Positions 21,649-23,228 of a stretch of DNA of 23,228 bases are shown here, one piece after another. The notes under the pieces were generated by a model. It was not told the origin of the DNA, did not search any database, and saw only the letters and a program-made list of their open reading frames with translations. Position 1 is the stretch's first letter; every line of letters starts with the position of its first letter. Source of the stretch: Clostridiaceae bacterium. GTDB taxonomy: Bacteria; Bacillota; Clostridia; Oscillospirales; Acutalibacteraceae. Location: the NCBI GenBank assembly GCA_016281115.1, contig JAEEHZ010000157.1:1-23228 (forward strand). The letters are read 5' to 3'. The position numbers were made by a program, and so were the translations under genes.

Positions 21649-21703
21649 TTAATAGACAGTTGTTAGATCATCATGTCATTATAAATTCAGTTGGTGATAA
21701 AAG

Positions 21704-23228
21704 ATGAAAAAGATATTAAAATCAAAGGTTATCTGCATTATACTTACTTTGTGCGTTGTTTTTCAGGGCGCTGCGATCTACGCTTTTGCAGAAGATGGCA
21801 CCGATTTTCCCGCACAATACAAAACTCCTTTGCTTACAAGTGTAAAAAACCAGGGTATGCAGGGACTATGTTGGGCTTTTTCCGCAACGGGAACGCTTGA
21901 GGCATATTTGCTCAACCACAATATGGGAGAACACGATTTTTCCGAGGAACATATGAACTGGTGGGCAACCGACGATGGCACGGGCGCAGGCTGGGCAGGC
22001 AGAAAAAGCGGTGAAGGCGGATGGGCAGAAATGCCTATGGGATATTTGATCTCATGGAACGGTCCCGTAAACGAAAGCGATATACCGTATCAAAACGGAT
22101 TTGGCAGCAGACCTTCAAATTTAAATGATTATGCCCCAAGCTACGGCGTAACGGGAATAAAGATAATCCCAAATGATATAAGCGTTATAAAAAAGGCTAT
22201 TATGGAGTATTCCGCCGTAAGCACGAACTATAACTCTTATTCAAAATACTATAACGCAAATAAGACAGCTTACTATTCTCCCAAAATCGACGACCCTCAG
22301 GACGGACACGCTATTTGTGTTGTAGGATGGGATGACAATTATCAAAAAGAATATTTCGGAAGCTATTCGTCAGGTCAATACGCCCAGCCGAAAAACAACG
22401 GTGCGTGGCTTTGCAAAAACAGTTGGGGAGTAGATTCCGGATACAGCGGATATTTATGGATATCTTACGAGGACGCCTACATATTCAACGAAGAATTCGG
22501 CACAACATTTGCAGTTACAGACGTACAGAAAATAGATACCGAAACATCTCTTTATCAAGTGGAAAAATACGGAGCCACATATAAATACCCCGTAAAAGAA
22601 GATCATGGATATACTTTGCAGGAGGCTACATTTGCCGATGTGTTTACTTTTGACAGCGACCACGACCTGATAGATAAAGTTATATTTTACTCTGACAGCG
22701 TAGGCAGTGATTACAAAATCTATTATATTCCGTTTGACACAAGCGGAGAAATTACAATGAACAAAATGATGTGGACTCAGCTTTCTCAGGGAAGAGTAAG
22801 GTATACGGGATATATTTGCGATGATATAAAAGATTATCATATTAATTCGCAAAAAGGTGCCATAGGCATTTATATGAAGGCGCAAAGCGGAAAAACAGTT
22901 ACAATTGGCGTAGACGAATGGATGACGCAGGCATCAACGGATAAAATGTATTTTAATCCTAATGCACAGCGCGGCGTAAGTTACGTAATAGGCAACGGGG
23001 AGAAAAATGACATACTTGATCTGTATAAAAGAAACGGTGACGATATAGGCGGAATGATCTCAATAAAGCTTGTAGCCAAAAAAGATCACACACCGCACAC
23101 AGACAGTGATAGAATAAGCGATACCGATTCTGCGTCTGACTCGGATATAACTATACTTACCGATACCGAAACTTTTATAACCGATATTGATTCGAATACC
23201 GATTTAATCACCGATACCGAAAATGAAA
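21704..23228 (+). CDS. Secreted C1-family (papain-like) cysteine protease, 3' truncated by window end
   Basis: The frame is open from ATG 21704 to the window end (508 codons). A signal peptide covers residues 1-29 (cleavage after IYAFA). The papain-type active site is SVKNQGMQGLCWAFSATG, with Cys56, Gln50 as oxyanion residue, followed by FSEEHMNWW. The His motif is DGHAICVVGWDDNY and the Asn motif is NNGAWLCKNSWG. After the catalytic domain is a beta-rich domain of about 240 residues. The last 45 residues are a Ser/Asp/Thr linker with SDTDSASDSD and TDTETF repeats, resembling the YSDTDTEP segment of the PKTG protein at 5823. The missing C-terminus may carry a sorting signal or a dockerin. GGTGAT is the ribosome binding site. 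Confidence 0.9.
   Translation, partial: MKKILKSKVICIILTLCVVFQGAAIYAFAEDGTDFPAQYKTPLLTSVKNQGMQGLCWAFSATGTLEAYLLNHNMGEHDFSEEHMNWWATDDGTGAGWAGRKSGEGGWAEMPMGYLISWNGPVNESDIPYQNGFGSRPSNLNDYAPSYGVTGIKIIPNDISVIKKAIMEYSAVSTNYNSYSKYYNANKTAYYSPKIDDPQDGHAICVVGWDDNYQKEYFGSYSSGQYAQPKNNGAWLCKNSWGVDSGYSGYLWISYEDAYIFNEEFGTTFAVTDVQKIDTETSLYQVEKYGATYKYPVKEDHGYTLQEATFADVFTFDSDHDLIDKVIFYSDSVGSDYKIYYIPFDTSGEITMNKMMWTQLSQGRVRYTGYICDDIKDYHINSQKGAIGIYMKAQSGKTVTIGVDEWMTQASTDKMYFNPNAQRGVSYVIGNGEKNDILDLYKRNGDDIGGMISIKLVAKKDHTPHTDSDRISDTDSASDSDITILTDTETFITDIDSNTDLITDTENE

Noticed and set aside
22454..22885. Minus-strand ORF of 143 residues inside the C1 protease gene
   Set aside because: It lies wholly within a gene with clear catalytic motifs on the plus strand and shows no recognisable domain of its own.

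Overview
The window reads as chromosome of an anaerobic, spore-forming Clostridia member, most likely Oscillospiraceae and Ruminococcus-like. The evidence is the moderate-to-low GC, the sporulation genes (spoIIAA-spoIIAB-sigF, spoIIP, gpr), a type III glutamine synthetase, a type I dockerin on a secreted protein, class B sortases and strong AGGAGG-type ribosome binding sites. Family placement is inference; no rRNA or other phylogenetic marker is present.

Layout. 1-1088: 3' part of a TrkH/KtrB potassium channel subunit. 1154-1900: TepA-like ClpP-fold protease, preceded by a hairpin that carries its Shine-Dalgarno. 1941-3368 (minus): the spoIIA operon, converging on tepA at a shared terminator. 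3596-5721: CorC/HlyC-type CBS membrane protein, then an OGG1-type DNA glycosylase. 5759-9200: a cell-surface block with a strong promoter, an 80-residue PKTG sortase-substrate-like protein, two tandem paralogous class B sortases and a His-rich LCP glycopolymer transferase. 9226-9609: own promoter and a DUF1292 acidic protein. About 9656-9850: a structured RNA (6S-like candidate) plus terminator. 9876-12187: a secreted dockerin protein split by a frameshift. 12220-14532: Ser-rich lipoprotein, HPr-kinase-like P-loop protein, PqqD/RRE protein, S26-type Ser/His peptidase and a zinc-ribbon membrane protein. 14600-14827: DUF378 protein, again with its Shine-Dalgarno inside a terminator-like hairpin. 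14957-18350 (minus): AqpZ-type aquaporin, a THEP1-like NTPase and GlnN. 18454-19411 (minus): three small uncharacterised genes, the first frameshifted. 19536-21584 (minus): spoIIP and gpr, with a sigma-E-like promoter between them. 21704 to the end: a secreted C1-family (papain-like) protease running off the window.

How parts may work together. The spoIIA trio sets forespore sigma-F activity; spoIIP (engulfment) and gpr (SASP degradation at germination) act later in the same programme. The small exported protein, two sortases and LCP enzyme form a plausible wall-attachment module, and the terminal protease has a similar Asp/Thr/Ser-rich linker. The PqqD, kinase-like and peptidase cluster looks like a peptide- or protein-modification system of unknown product; with the lipoprotein beside it, this is the best candidate here for an undescribed system.

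Both frameshifts (near 11516-11525 and 19319-19322) fall where a run of four A (coding strand) would have to be five to restore the frame. This suggests homopolymer undercalling as much as true mutation.
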